Assembly (NCBI GenBank): GCA_013397845.1
Contig: VZTG01001099.1
Span: 124,001-188,000 of the forward strand
DNA from: Melanocharis versteri
Lineage: Eukaryota; Chordata; Aves; Passeriformes; Melanocharitidae
Reading direction: 5' to 3'
DNA: 64,000 nt
The position numbers and the translations under genes were made by a program. The notes under the pieces were generated by a model. The model had not been told where the DNA came from. It ran no database searches and was given only the letters and a program-made list of their open reading frames with translations. This document shows positions 39,101-54,100 of the stretch, in pieces. The stretch's first letter is position 1. Each line of letters opens with the position of its first letter.

Positions 39101-42100
39101 ACGAAACTGAGGTCCTAGTAAAGAATGAGACAAATTCAGTATATTGCATTCAATATTGATATCAAATACTCGATACATAAAACTACCTTAATTTATTTTT
39201 TTTATGTAAGTCAAGGTGCTTGCACACGCCGATCTGTTCGCTCATCCAGTATCAATTCAGTAAAACTCTTTTGAAAAGTCTAGTATGAAATCTGGAATGA
39301 AACTGTACCTTTATTCAATTTGTGAAAAACAAAATGCAAACACAGACTCCTCAGTGACATTTTCACAACTCACTTTCCAAACAGAAAGGGAACAATTGTT
39401 GATCCTGGTTAAATAAAAATTTTTAAACAGATGAAGACCTCACAAAAGTCACAGACGACTGATTTCCTAAAAAGATATAAAAATATATCATAGCCATGAA
39501 TCTCTGTGAATATGCAAAGCTAATTTTATTCGAGACACTAGCATATTCAAGAGACTATCAAAGAGAATCCAATGTTCAGAATAATGATCAAATGACAATA
39601 TAAAACTCACGTTCTTCTGAGGAAACAGATCTTTTTAAGACATCTGCTAGCTTGGTGGCCAAAATTAATTACTCTCTCCAGCCAAAAAATCCACACCCTA
39701 AGACAACATTAAGAACCCTACAACCCATTCAGAAAAGCAGGTACATCTATGTTATCATATATAACGTAGGCAACATAATTCTTGCAGGGAGTGATAGAAG
39801 GGAGAAATAAATCTACTCTCAGTGAAAAGGTGAGGGTTAAAAGAAGAAGCTGAGAATGCAATATTGTTCATTGTGCAAGAAAAGAGAGAGAACAAGAAAG
39901 CGAATGAAAAAAAGCCAAAGCTGAACAAAGATCAAAGAATTCCCCATAAATGTGCTCCAAACATATTGTCAAAAAATTATAAATTGCTTCAAACAACGCA
40001 ACAGTTGCACACAAACAAATGTGAATGTGAAAACCTTCCATACAGAACAGCTAAAAGACCTTATCATTGATAAAGTCTAAATACTTTGATTATTAGGGAT
40101 AACAATTATATATGCTGGAAAGGACTAAGATAATAATATGGCAGATTAGAAACAACATTAGTCTTTGCTTTACAAAGAGAAGGAAAAAAGACATTCTAGG
40201 GATTAGAAAAAAACCACATTTTTAAAAATTCGGACTCAAAGGCGCTTACATAGATGAATAAAACAAGACCAGAATGACAACTGCACTGCATATCCCTACA
40301 GTCCAAGTTCAAAGCTGACTGCATCCCTTTACAGACCTAAAGATGGCTAGATTTACTTTAATTTGAACCTGAACTCTGAACACTTACAACTATATAAAAA
40401 GGCAGCAAATTTCTGACAATTTTTTACTTATTACATAACTGTATCCACTATCAGGCATAACTCCACAATTGTTGGGGAAGATGAAACAGGGAAGTTTTAT
40501 TGCCTAGCCAAAGATGCTGAGAACATGAAAACTATAAGCAAGATTGAAATGAAAGCAAGCTTTGAGATACCAAAGCTTAGTTACTGAACAACTGGAAAAC
40601 AATGGTGTGGCCAGCTGAAGAAAATCCCCTTTGATTAAACAATATCTTCTGCTAGCAAACAGGTCCAAGGGTCAGAGCAGACCCTACTAGCTTGGCAGAA
40701 AAGATCCAAAGAGTGGTTTTTAGGGTTTAATATGTAACACAGTATGGTAATGTAAGGATTCTTATAGGCTGTATGTAAATGCTATAGGATTTGTATCTTG
40801 TACTAGATTGGTTGATGAAAATTAGAATATTCAGCACAGAAGATGATTTATTGTATTGTAAATGAGAATCTCACTCACTTCTTCTTTACATCTTACTTCT
40901 CTTTTCTGCTCTCTCTTGCTTCTCTCCCTCTTGCTTTTCTGGCCTGCTTTGAGCTGCGGCTGGCAGCTCCAAGCAAGGCCCCTATATCCATGCCCTTAAC
41001 AATAAACCTCATGCTCTAAAACCAAACTATAGAGCTCTCTCATCACCATCCGTCCCGACCGTCCACCGAAACTACATCAACCTTACACACAATAATTTTT
41101 GCTTTTACAACATAAAAAGCAAAGGAAATGAAATAGAGAAATCAATATTTTTCTAAGATGGCTCTTTACACATTTTTTGTAGAATGTATTTATGGTTCTC
41201 CAGCCTAAATTTTAATATGTTTACTTTAGACAAAGTACAATAAATTTTATTTTGTTATCTGAGAGTAAAGTGTGTATCTAAATATGAATTCCTAGCTCAG
41301 GATTATAGGTAAGAAGGGATGGAAAGCAGAATTAATTTAATGAAATGAAAAAAATTCTTTTTAGAAGAGTTGAACATGAGAGTTGATGATTTTAACTACA
41401 GCATTTTTTCCCCCAGAATAGATAGGAAATAAAATTGGGTGCTAATACATAAATAACCACTACATCAAGTCAAATATTTTATATTTGCAATTACTTGTAA
41501 GTCAGAATAGTAAACTCTCAACAATGCTTTGGAATCTTTCATGTACTACTGAAAGCATAACAAGTTAACTGAGCACATTTTATCATTTATCCTCTGTTCT
41601 AAATTGCAACAGCTGCATGTGTTTACATACAAACTTCAGTGACTGTATTCTTATGCTTTGACTGTATTCTTATTCTTACGTCTGTGGTTATCAACAGACA
41701 TCTCATTACAAGAAAAATCCCTTTAGGTTATTCCTGAAATTTAAAAATACTTGTGAAACTAGTTGAAGATTATGCATTGAATATCTCTGAACACTACTAT
41801 GAAGGCTTAGGACTTTTTATTAGACTAAAATTATATTTTTCTCTACTGGAATTTTCACAGGTAGGCAACATTAAAAACATTTTTTCCTCACAAACAACAG
41901 AAAAGGTACATTTGTTTTTACTTTAAAAATAAGATCAAAGACTACCAAGCAAAAGGCACTGAAAAATGGAGGGCATTCTGTCATACTCTATAACAGTCGA
42001 AACAGTAGGTAACACTGGTATGATCCCCCACATCATAATCCTATCAGTCCACACTTCTTAAATTTTCGTAATTTTGCAGGCTTACATCTATGGCATTTCC

Positions 42101-45100
42101 AAGTCCTGCACATTTATTCTAGGCAAAAAATAAGGAAGTCTACTGCAGAGAGTCTATTGGTGGTATAAAATGATGTTTTAATTTCAGGCGATGATTTGTA
42201 TCATTGCAGTTTCTCTAAGCATGCAAGTGGGTTTTCTGAGTAGAAGCTTTGACGAACAAGTCAAGTTGTTAATAAAAATTTCCAAAGACATTCTCAATTA
42301 ATGTGCAGTGAAGGTTACTGATCTCATTTGTTTCTTTTTTTAATAACTACATACTCATATATTATACTTAAGCGTGAAAATGAACAGTGAGAACTCTCCA
42401 TTTCCCCAGGTAATAATGAAGAGCAGGCTGTCAATGAATATGCTCTCTTTAGAGGTTTGCAACTTTAATTATTCAGGATTTTAGCAGGCAAAGAATCACA
42501 TAGGTTTTAAGGGTCCATCTGAACTCTCTCATGAAAATTAATTCTTTCAGCTGTGCACATTTGCATATATGCTCCACTCAAACAGTGCTGGCACACTCAG
42601 TTTATTCCTTCTTCCTCCTCTACCAATATCGCCATTAAGCCACATTATATCTTCATGTAATGGTAGAAACCATACCTTCTGCTTCAGACAGGACTGCTTA
42701 AAATTCTAGCTAAGTATTGCCCACACCTTGCCAGAGATGCACAGAAGAGAGGCTGCCTGGCACTGGGAAGCTGCACCGATGGTAACTCCTCTGTTCAAAA
42801 CCAAGTACAGTCTGTGGATCATTTATCATGATACCACAGAAGGATAGAGAGGCATAGCTTGAACTGCTGTTGTAATGCATATTCCTCCCTTAATTTTTTT
42901 GTTCTTATTCAGCTTTTTCTTCTTTCAAGTCCAACATTTTCATTATCACTTAGCCCATGAGGTTCTTCACATTCTTGTTTAAATCCTTCAGCAGTAATGT
43001 ATCACAGATGAGTTCCATGCGAATGACGACCCACAGGTTTTTTGCTCTTCATGACCATAGAGGCTGTAACCCGAAACACTCTACACAGGATGTGATTTAC
43101 AGAGTAAATGCAAGAATAGATGCACCTCAAAGGTGTCAGAACAAGGCATTTCAGGTTTAAAGAACAAAGCACAACATGAAATATAAACAAACAAACAAAT
43201 AAATAAAATAATCCCCAAAAGTCACAGATCACCAGTATGTCAATGTGCATTAAAAAAACTTTAAATTTCCCAAATCCCAGCTCATAACATACAGTCTGGA
43301 TGAGCAGTGAGGTGGACTGAACACTGGCTAAATGGTTGTCTAGTTGGAGGATGGCAACTATCGGTATAGCCCAGGAATCAACACTGGCTCCAGTCCTGTT
43401 CAACATCTTCATTAATGACCTAGATGATGGGGCAGGTGCACCCTCAGCAATTGCAGATGATACCAAACTGGGAGAAGTGAGTGATGCACCAGATGGTTGT
43501 GCTGCCATCCAGAGGGACCTGGACAGACTGGAGAGAGGGGCTGAGAGGAACCTCATGAAGAACAAAGGGAAGTACCAAGTCCTGCATGTGGGGAGGTACA
43601 ACCCTACAACCCCAGGCAGCAACAGCCTGGGAAGCAGCTTGTCAGCAAAAGATCTGTGGCTCCTCAGGCTGAGCATTAGCCGGCTGTTGCCCTTGCTGCA
43701 AAGAAGGCAGATGGTGTTCTGTGCTGCATCAGCCAGAGCAGGGCCAGCAGGCCAGTAAAGGGGATTCTTTCTCTCTACTCAGCACTTGTGAGGCCACACC
43801 TGGATTTCTGTGTCCAGTGCTGGGTGCCACAGTGCGAGAAAGACATGGAGAGTGTCCAGCAAAGGGCCATGAAGATTATGAAAGGACTGGAGCATCTCTC
43901 CTGTGAGGAAAGGCATTGTTCAGCCTGAAGAAGAGAAGGATCTGGAGGGAGGGTGCAAAGAAGAGGGAGCCAGGCTCTTCTTAGTGGCGCTCAGTGACAG
44001 GACCAGAGATGATGGGCACACACTGAAACATGGGAGGCTCCCACTGAACATCAGGAAACACTTTTTCACTGTGAGGGTGACTGAGCACTGGCAGAGGTTG
44101 CCCTGGAGTATTTCTACCCCTGAATACACCTGGACATGAGCCTGGACAACAGGCTGTAGGTGGCCCTGCTTGAGCAGGGAGGGTATGGACCAGATGACTT
44201 CCAAAGGTTGTTTCAACCTCAATCATTATGTGATTCTGTGAAACACTCAATGACAAGAATAAGCATATTGCTATGCTTGAAATGAGTGTTTCATCTTAAA
44301 AAAAAATCCCAAAAACCAACCCAAACAAACAAACAAACAAACAAGACACTGTCTCCATGAGTTACATTTTTTCCAAACACAAATACTGTGACTGATTGGC
44401 CAGTGAATATAATCTGCTCACTATCTATTCAAGTAAAATGACAGGTTGTGTTCACACCTATTTGTTTCAACTTCATTAAAGAAAACATTGAATTATATAT
44501 GGAAACCCCAAGTTTCTCCCTAAACTTAAAATCATTAATCTGCTTCTTGATTACTTTAAGTCACTTGCTCCACAGTTTTGAAGAAAAAAATGTTTACCTT
44601 CCAAACATTTATAGAGATAAATCAAGTTTATAAAGTCAAGTTAATATACAAACTGTGTTACAAATATGCTCACGGATCTTTGCAAATGGCACTAACAGAA
44701 AAATTATTTTCTACAAGTAAATATTTTTGATGCTGTAGATGATATAACTTACAGAACAAATTTCCAAAATGCATACCTCTAAATGCACTAACATCTCCAT
44801 AGTGTACCTGGAGAACAAAGTATCTGCTACCCGTTTCTCCTCCAACTCTGAATCCAACACCTAAGAAAAGGAAAATGTATTGTTTTCAGGAACAATAAAA
44901 TTCAAGATGATTCACCATCACTGGCGATATAAAAAAATACAAATCACTTTAATGGCTAAGACTGAAGAGTAGAAAATTTCAGACACCACTGAAGAAAACT
45001 TCATCCTGAAACCCAAGAAAACCATCAGCACATGATCCCAAACAGACTAAGAAGCTAGGACCATAACTTAATTATTAATGAATAGATATCTGCTTTATGC

Positions 45101-48100
45101 AAAGAACTCTCTCAATCAAAGAACAGTAATACAGATTTTATAAAAATCCAAAATAAAAATGAAGTCTTGTCGACCACGTAGGATTTGCTGGAATTTTCGT
45201 TTCTCATACAACCTCTACATGATACAAACTAATTAACACTAACTTATTAAGAAGACATTGAGAATGATACGAAAAAAAGGGCTGCAGTAAAATATTTTTA
45301 GATTTAAATTAATATTATATGCAGAAAAAATCTTGAGAAAATTATGCAGCTATGTTACTTGATGAGAGGAGCAAGCACAGGCACAAAACACAATACTGAA
45401 GCTTGAAATAATTTGAAATAATAAAATTGCAAGTTATCACCATCACCAAAAGGGACTTCTCTAAAGCAATTCTACAATGAACACTTTTCAAAAGAAGCAG
45501 AGAAAGCAATTTCTTCATATTTGGTCAGAAAATTCCACAGCAATAGGCAAAGCCAACTTATAAATAGGACTGCAGACTCTCTGTGCACAAATGAGGCACC
45601 TTTATGAATACTCCCTATAAACCTTGTATTTTTGCACAGCTTACCAACAAGAAAAGTATTACTAGGTGGGGTTTAACTGCAAAACTTCCACAGAATCCTC
45701 CAAGTAAAAAACTTCTATAGATTCCTCCACGTAACAATTTTTTTTAACTTGACATTCTGATAACCAAATCAAGTAACATTCAGGTTGTTAAGTGTGTAAA
45801 AGGATTATTAAAAACATTTTCATGATACTGTCGCTGGCTATGAAAATTGGCAGTAAAAGATGAAAGAAAAAATACTTAGAATTCACGATATTTTCAGATC
45901 GAGGCTATACAGATGGTAGATATTTCTAAGACCCTTGGTGGTTATTACAAAGAGGCACTTCTCCCTGCTTTCCACACATACCACTCCAATTAGCTTAAAA
46001 AGTTTTGATTTAATTCAGCAGAACTGTCTATCATACAAGAAAATGGGTATACAAGCATGTTGCTCAACTGCATCAAAGCATTAAAAAATGAAAAACACAT
46101 TAAATCGTCAATGTATACTTTAAACAGGAAAAATTCAGTGTTTCAATTGAACTTGTTTGTGCTTTCCCAAACTAACAGAAATATTTTATTGTAGTTTGTG
46201 TGCTACTGAAAGATACATAAATGGTAACGTTATAGTAGGAAATGCAGGATTAATGCTATAAAAAAATAAACTGTATATTATGATAGTTATCTCTCCCTCT
46301 GCCTTTTTTACCCCTAGGGAAACCCAAAATGTTATAGCAAACAGAATGACCAAAACCCACAAGTATATTAGCTAGCATAATGCATTTCATAGTTAGTGAG
46401 GTTGATGTTTATACAGTTTCTATCAATTAGACATAATAAAAATATTATTGGATGTTCCCAGATATGCCAGGTGCTTACTTCCATGTCCTCCTTTTTCCCC
46501 TGCCCTTGCACACAAGAACTCCATATTAAAGGGCCAATACCTTTGGGCAGCCTGGTCGGTGGAGCATTTCTTGCCCAAGCATACAAAATGTTAGATTTAT
46601 CTTTGCATGTTCCTTCATCACAGTCCCTAAAATATGAGGAAAGAAAAGGGAATATTATTTTTAACATTTTGAAATCAGAAAACAGCAAGGGAGTTACATG
46701 CAAAACCACTAATTTTAAGATCTATGAAGACGTTTTTGAATGTATGCTGGTTAAACACAGTTCTTTTAATGTAGATTGCTTTCACAGATATTTGTAAATG
46801 TTCCACCTTCTTTTATTTCCCTCCCTTTGCCTTAAGGCAGCGTTAGACAGTTCCGATGGGCCCTGTGAGCCTATTAACCAGTGATGGAAAAAATGAAGGA
46901 ACCTTTTATGGTAATGAATTGTATGAAAATTTGTAGCATTATTAACTCAAATGATACAAAATTATGATGGCTGCCACATATACACAGAGGGACAGGACTC
47001 ATGCACAAAGAAGAAAAAATCCCCACAAGTCACAAAGCTTTAACATGAAATTGGTTATTTAAAATTCATTTAAAAGTCATTGTCAAAAAAAGTGTCAGGA
47101 AGCTGTATATGAACCCACAGATAGGAGGCACTCATGCTCTTCCCTGTATTTAATGTAAGCTCATTGCTTTAAGTTAATTTTTATTCCACTGCGTGATTTC
47201 TTGTTTTTCAAAACAGAAAAATCACACATATACACATGCACATATGCAAAAAAAAAAAAATCACAAAGAAAAATCGCAAACAAACCCACAAAATGCACAA
47301 CAAAAACCCAAGGGAAAACAAAAAGAAAAAAGAAGGGTTTGCCAAGTAACAGACCACAAACAGGTCACAAATATTTACAGTAACAGAGAGCTTGAGTTGT
47401 CCCTAGCCTCTGCAGCTAGCACCTTGCAGGTGACACTGAGTGTGAAGAATGAAAGACTCCCAAAGACCGGTAAATTCTAGGTACCTTAAATTTGCAAGAG
47501 TTGGTAAACCTGAGGCAGAGACAAAACCAAATCTGTAAAAGGCCAGACACAGTCATACAGACAGCACAATGTACCTGGACCACATCCAAGATGGCACTGA
47601 CTGCTATATGTGGGTGTAGGCTGCATGATGATATACATGGATATCAAACAAGGGACCCTAATGAGCTTTCCGAACACTCATCTAGAATACACTTCTCCCT
47701 CTTGATCCTGAATTAGGGAAAATATTTATTTACAGGATGTATTTGTACCTACTTCCAGTGGCAAAGCAACCACGGCCCTGAGCACAGAGTGTAGAAGTTA
47801 TTCCACAGGTGCAGCATTCACAGGTATGACTTTCAGAAAGCCTCACCCTGAAACTATTCAGACTACATCAACAGACCCAAGCCAGATGCGATGAAGGTTG
47901 GCACCCATGCCAATGTTTCACTCTAAATCAAAATGGTACAGCCCCTCCTGTGTTTATCACTGCTTGTAAAATGACACCTGGGAAAACATTTGTATATGTA
48001 AGGCATGGTTTCAGTCACCTGAAATTCAGTGGAAAACAGAATGCCGCACAGAGTGAGGAAGAGTATAAACGCACAAAAGACCAGGACATCTAGCAGATGC

Positions 48101-51100
48101 AGGCTCAATCATGTTTTTGTTGAGGACGGCTTAGCCATATGTGTAAATGACGATGATGCTTTCCAGGTATCTCTCAGTGCTAATCAGCTCTTCTGGCATG
48201 TGTATCAAACCACCTCAGCAGGATTTCTCTGATCCCAGTAAGCTTTATTGCAGCCTAGCTACTGTATTTATATCTGACTGAAAGCTTTGCCATAATCATG
48301 AGAGTATCAAGAGAAAAGGAAACATGCCACTTCTTTTTTAGTAGTTATACTCACAACATGTATTTCTCGACCTTCATAACTAACAGTTTGGTCACCTTCC
48401 CCTTCAAACACACCCATGTCCCAAAGGACAATCAAAATTTATTTCAAGATAAGTGAAATGTTTTTATGGACGCAGCTGCAGATGAAAACTATACAGCTTC
48501 TCGCTGCTACCATACAAAAAACCCAAGAGACTTCAAGGATCTAACCAGGTATTGAGCTGCACAATTTGGAAATGTGTTGAAGAGATTGTTTAGGAGGAAT
48601 GCCAGAAGGAACTAAAAGCACAGTCACAGCTTTGCCACCACACTCTGGGCCAGACAGTCTTTTATTTATACCACAGTATTTCTAAGAACACATTAATTAG
48701 GAAAAAAAACCCCTGTGCAGGCTGCTTCAAACTTTCTTCCTGAGATGCTATCAGAATGGAGGGGGAAGACTTCAGGGGACAAAGCTGAAATACACACACT
48801 GCTCTTTCATTTTGTTTAAAAAATGGTCAACTGTCTCATTTCACCATCAATGATAATCTTGAAACATCAAGTTTTCAGAAAATAACAAACCCAGAGGAGA
48901 TTGCAAAGAAGAGGTAATAAGATAATCAGATTGAAAAGCAGGGAGCTAATAAAAAGTGTAAGTTTAACAAACAAAAAATCACTGAAATTCATAGCTTCTT
49001 TACATAGAAAACATGAGATTCAAAACTGAATGAGTGACACGGAATACCTTAAAAATGGACTATAGCTGCATATTATATAGTATGGTTCTAAAAACTGATT
49101 TTGACTCAAAATTTGGGATTGAGGAGGGCAGGGGAGAGCTTACTGACTGCTTTTTGGATCTTTGTGTTTTTTGAAAACTCTCCTGGACTTCCCAAAGGCA
49201 TTCTCCCCAGTCTTGGGTAAGGTCAAGAGCTGTTTTTATTAATGGCACTGGGGTTTTGACTGATTACCTAGACAGACAGTAAAATATTTCACTATGTCAG
49301 CAAGACCAGTATTTGGCTATCCCTTTATCACATTTGCATTGGTTATGGTAACAAATAACTTCTTTTATTTCTTTATTATACTGTACTCCTCAACACTAAC
49401 CAAGACTTTAAGAAAAGGGTAATTGAGGTGATAGAGTAAGACAAATCATTTTTAGCTCTTGAATGTTTCAGAACATTCTGGGGCAGTGACAATGGTAAGA
49501 AACTACACCCAAAACCACAATTCTTTCTACTGTCCTCACTCTCCCCCATGCAGTGAAATAAAAGTCCTTCACTGAACCAGCCACGACATCTTTTGCAACC
49601 TCTACTGAACTACTGATGTTAAAGGCATCCAAAACCATTCTTTCCTGCCAACAGAAACAGCTAGTCTGATAGAGGAATTACCAGGTGGTCATCTATGACT
49701 GGTACTTATACATTTGTTTGCATTAGGTAACTATTTAAAATTGCCCTGCCTGATCTCAAAATAAAGGCTATGTCTATGAATCAACTAATTCACGAGTTTA
49801 TTTCAGCATTAGGTTTGACACAGCACAAGACCTGTCTTGCCAGGAGACACGCAATTTCTGAATAATTCAACATTTTCTTTTAAAGCATTCAAGTGCATTC
49901 CTAATTATTTACAGAGAAACTGAAATTTTGATCAATCAGTTCAGGCATGTTACTTCAATTTCTACACAGTTTGTCAGCTCAGGCAAAACTTGTCATTGTG
50001 GCTGAACTGTTTTTAGATTTATTATGATCAAGGAACAGAAGAAGCTACATCATTTTTTAATGCACTGAGCAACACCTGAGGCAATGAGCCTTGGGAAACT
50101 ACCTTTTTTTTTCCCTTTGGAAAGGCCTGTGTATTTCAAGAAGGGAGAACAATCTTTAGCATTTATTCAGATAAAGATTCTACCACGTTGCAGTGAATGT
50201 TGAAACCAGTGCAGGTTCCACACAATTTGGCAGCCTTTCGGAAGGCCAGGGACATTTGCAGGAATAGTGCCAAATCACCACAAAAGGCAGCAGGCCAGAT
50301 GGGCATCACAGATTTTGGCTTAGCCCTGCTACGGCCAAAGGACAGCTAATCCCAACAGTCATATGGATGCTTCTCATTCCTCCTCACTCAAAACTGGCCT
50401 GAATGAAACATCACAGGAAAACTAATTTTGACCTTGCACTCTGAAAGCTCCTAGCAGCCTATTTTTCCATAATACAACTAATCCACATCATGATGGTATG
50501 AGAAATAGCTCCTGACTTGAAAAACCATACGTAACTAATATTGCCAGAACTTTGAAAAAGAAACCAGAAGAAAGAAAAAAATGTATGTGGCATGCCTTAA
50601 CTGAATAAAAGCTGTCTCTGTAAAAATGCTGACCATGTAAAAAGTAAGGGAAGGATCCTTGCTAAACAAGTCTTACAGTGGTCTGCTCAAACAACTGTTC
50701 TTTCCCTACTAGATGGAAGAGCAAGAGAAGTCATCACTTGCTAGCCTTCAGGTAACAAAAGGAACAGCAACTAACCAAACAAAATAAACAACAATGAAGA
50801 CCAATAACACAGTTATCAGAATTACTTTAACAAAATGAGGTTGGAAGTTTCTAGCACTCTTTAGTCTATTTTATGTAGAAAACACATGATCATCTTTCTA
50901 GCCTTGCAAATAACTGCAGGCAGAGCAAGATAAAAAGCCGCAAACTGCTGCAAAAACAGGGATGTGAAATGATGAGACAGTGAATGAAGAGCTTTCATTT
51001 TGAGAATGCAAAGCAAACACAAAACCTCAGAAACTACACACAAAGAAAACAGCAAGATCTAATCAAAATCTGCATATGAAAAATTGGAAATAGCAGATTT

Positions 51101-54100
51101 AAATGCAACACTAATGTATTTGGTCTGGCTAAGATGGAGATAATTTTCCCCACAGCAACCCTCATGGTGCTGGGATTTGCATGAGTAGCTAGAAAGGTGT
51201 TGATAATACATCAGTGTTTGGAAAGGATCTTAGTAGAGGCCATAGCCAGGCCAGCCGACCCAAAAAATAAAAGGCAGAAGAAAGGAGGAGAAACAGGGTG
51301 GGTACACACACACACACACTTGTCTGTTACTTATGACATTTGTCTTCCAGAGCAAACATTACTTCAGATGAAGTCCTGCTTCCTGGGAAGCGGCTTAGTG
51401 ATGAGAAGTAGAGAAAAAAGTATTCTGTTATATTTGTTTGCTTTTGCTTTATTAAACTGCCTTTACTTTGATTCATGAGTTTTTTTCCCTCCTGCCGAGG
51501 AGTGGAGGGATAGAGCAGCTTGGTGGGAATCTGGTGTCCAGCCAAGCTCAATCCACCAGAACTAAATAAGTATCTTGTCGTTTGACAGAGAGGTGTTAAC
51601 TACAGCAATCAAGAACAAAAGCAACATTAGCTGCCACACTGCACAGGCTGTCACTGTTGAGTCTTCTGCTAGGAGGAGTGAAGGTACAGCCAGGGAGCTC
51701 ATGCTACCCGAACCCTAGACTCAAAAAAGGGATTTTGGTCTGATTCAGTTTCGAAGAACTTTGGTTTTTGGCTTCGGATCTATCTCTTCTACAACCTCAG
51801 AACATCAGTTAGATGTGACTTAGGCACTGTCTCATAACTTCATCTCAACACAAGCTCCTGATCAATCTGTAACAACATAATTCTATCATGTACAAATTAT
51901 TCCAAGGCTCTAATAAAACTAATTCCAGAAATACAAAAACAGCACAAGCTCCAAGTACAATCTACTCAGTTTTAAATAGGATGCTCACCTGTTTTTAAAA
52001 GGCCAGAATCAGAAAGTTTCATGTTGGTGTACTGTTCACAATAAAGTACTCAAGTATATTCTATCATATAAGATACAATAAAAAGAACACAGAAAAGCTG
52101 TCTGCTGGGAAAAGAAATTAATAGAAATTCTATGCTTTCAGTTTTACTTTCATCTGAACTTCTTCAGCATCTGCTTTTCTTGCACAACTGTGCAACATTA
52201 CAACATTTTCAATATTAGAACTGTTGGTTGATAAGTAAACGGGAGATAAGACTTTTGAGGAAAATTTGTTGTGTATGTCTAAAATATTAATCAAATCATC
52301 TACCCAAAACAGGCATTCAATATGTTTTGGGGTATTTTTTCCTGAAAATATGTTATACTATACTATTAGTGCTAAATTCCAGGTCTAGTTACCTTTTTGG
52401 TAAATACTTAGAAGAAAAATTAAGATTACACAACTCTAACAGAAAACCTATATTGAAATTGTTCTACAGTTAAGAATAATTCATATTTGAATTCATATTT
52501 GCTGCCTTTGCAGCATCAGCAAAAATACCTCATCTGCTCTCTCATGAAAACCTACAGAAAATTTGCAAAATTACTGGACAGACAATTAATTTCCACCCAC
52601 CTCCACATTCTCTTCACTTTGCCTCCACACACCTATTTTAGTGGCATTGGGTGTTTCCCTCTGCTCTCAATGCTTAGGCATTTTGAAGGGCAAATCAACT
52701 ACCAAATCACTTGATAATCTTCTTCAGCTTATCCTTCACTCAGTTTCATTCTGAACACCTGCTACACGACTTAATACAGAGAAAGGCAGCCAACTATAGG
52801 TGAAGATTATATTTTCTGGTATTCAGCGACACTCTGCTCACTATAGCTCCTGCCTCCTCCTTGAAGACAGTCAATTAGTCATGAAGAATACAGAGGAATT
52901 AGTTAAAAAAAAAACAAAACACTTTTAAGTGTGGAAAGACTAGATTGTTATACGTTTCTTCTTTATTCCAAATTTTCCTACTTTCCTACTTTTCCAAGAG
53001 ATTCTGACCCTAGAAGAGGTTTAACACTGAAAAAGAGTTAGTTTTTACAACTTTTTTTTTTACAAAAGCAAGATGCAGCTCTTACCAGTAATTTTCAGTA
53101 GAGGAAGGTTCATTACATCCAAAGAGTAACATGTGATGGACTGTGTCCATGCTGGCATGAGGCTTAAAGTCAACTGAAAAAAAATATGGCAAAACAGGTG
53201 AGCTATCCATAATCTCACCATAAGTTACATAACCAAGATCATCTTGTGCCATTTTTTCCCTGTAATACTACAAATAAGGCAAGTACATCCCCACCCATTT
53301 ATCTGCCTGCTACATTCCTCTTACACTTTCCTTAAATTTTCATTCAGCCTTACTTCTAAGCGAAAACATTGTACCTCATTTATTTATTAAGAAAAAGAAA
53401 CTCTAAGTTCCCAAGCAAAACCACTGTATTTTCCACAGAAGTTAAATATGATACTTAGTCAATATATCAGTGTATCCCAAACCACATAGTTTTACCGTCA
53501 CCAGTCTAATTGCAATCCACCTTTGAAATCTGCACTTGTGATTTAATAATACTCTTCTACTTCTTTTGTACTTCATAAAAAATACAAACAAGCAGTAAGT
53601 TACAGTTAAGAGTAACTAAATTTTATGCATTAGTAATATCTTCTTCCAGTATTCTATCTGGCTTACGTTTTTCCTGCATCTTTCTTGGGACAACAGTTCT
53701 AAAAAGGGATTATGATTGAGTCTTACTAATACGTCAAACCCTTTGGAATGAAAAACAAGATTTGTTTAAAGTCAGCATGATCTCATTGCCCAAATATTTC
53801 TCATTATTAAAAACTTAGATGTGAATGTTCACCTCTCAAATGTCTGTTCTTTAAGCTACGCCACAGATAAAACACTGGTTTGGTTTGTCAAGTACTTGTG
53901 ATCCTGTCTAGCATAGTAAAAAGTTTACCAATATCATGGGAGTAATACTGACTATGAATGTACAATGATGGTGTTTCTAAAAATAAAGCAAGCTACATTC
54001 TTTTATTATTACTGAAAAAATATGCGAGATGCAGGGAATGCAATGGTTTATTACCTTATACTACAGCAGAAATTCTGAAGACAAGTTAATCCTGCCCTTA

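Larger units (their letters stand above)
35483..44776. other. PAM intron 6
   Basis: 9.3 kb between PHM exons 6 and 7. It holds an ERVK-like LTR (about 40603-41079) and a CR1 copy (43292-44242), with AAAC/AAAT simple repeats at 43187-43210 and 44322-44344 beside the CR1. 35483-40600 has nothing I recognise. Confidence 0.8.

Noticed and set aside
42490..42545. Possible minus-strand CR1 terminal fragment
   Set aside because: Only about 30 bases (AATCACATAGGTTTTAAGGG) loosely resemble the CR1 end, too little to support a call.
43002..43676. Longest open frame in the window (224 codons, minus strand)
   Set aside because: It is antisense to the CR1 reverse-transcriptase region for most of its length, has no recognisable domain and no splice logic with PAM.
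46396..46797. 133-codon plus-strand open frame
   Set aside because: Runs antisense across PAM coding exon 5; a shadow of the real exon.
50150..50290. Exon-like stretch on the minus strand followed by AATAAA
   Set aside because: The readable frame (ending WFQHSLQRGRIFI) is stopped in frame just upstream, matches nothing I know, and has no clear acceptor. The AATAAA is probably chance in AT-rich DNA.
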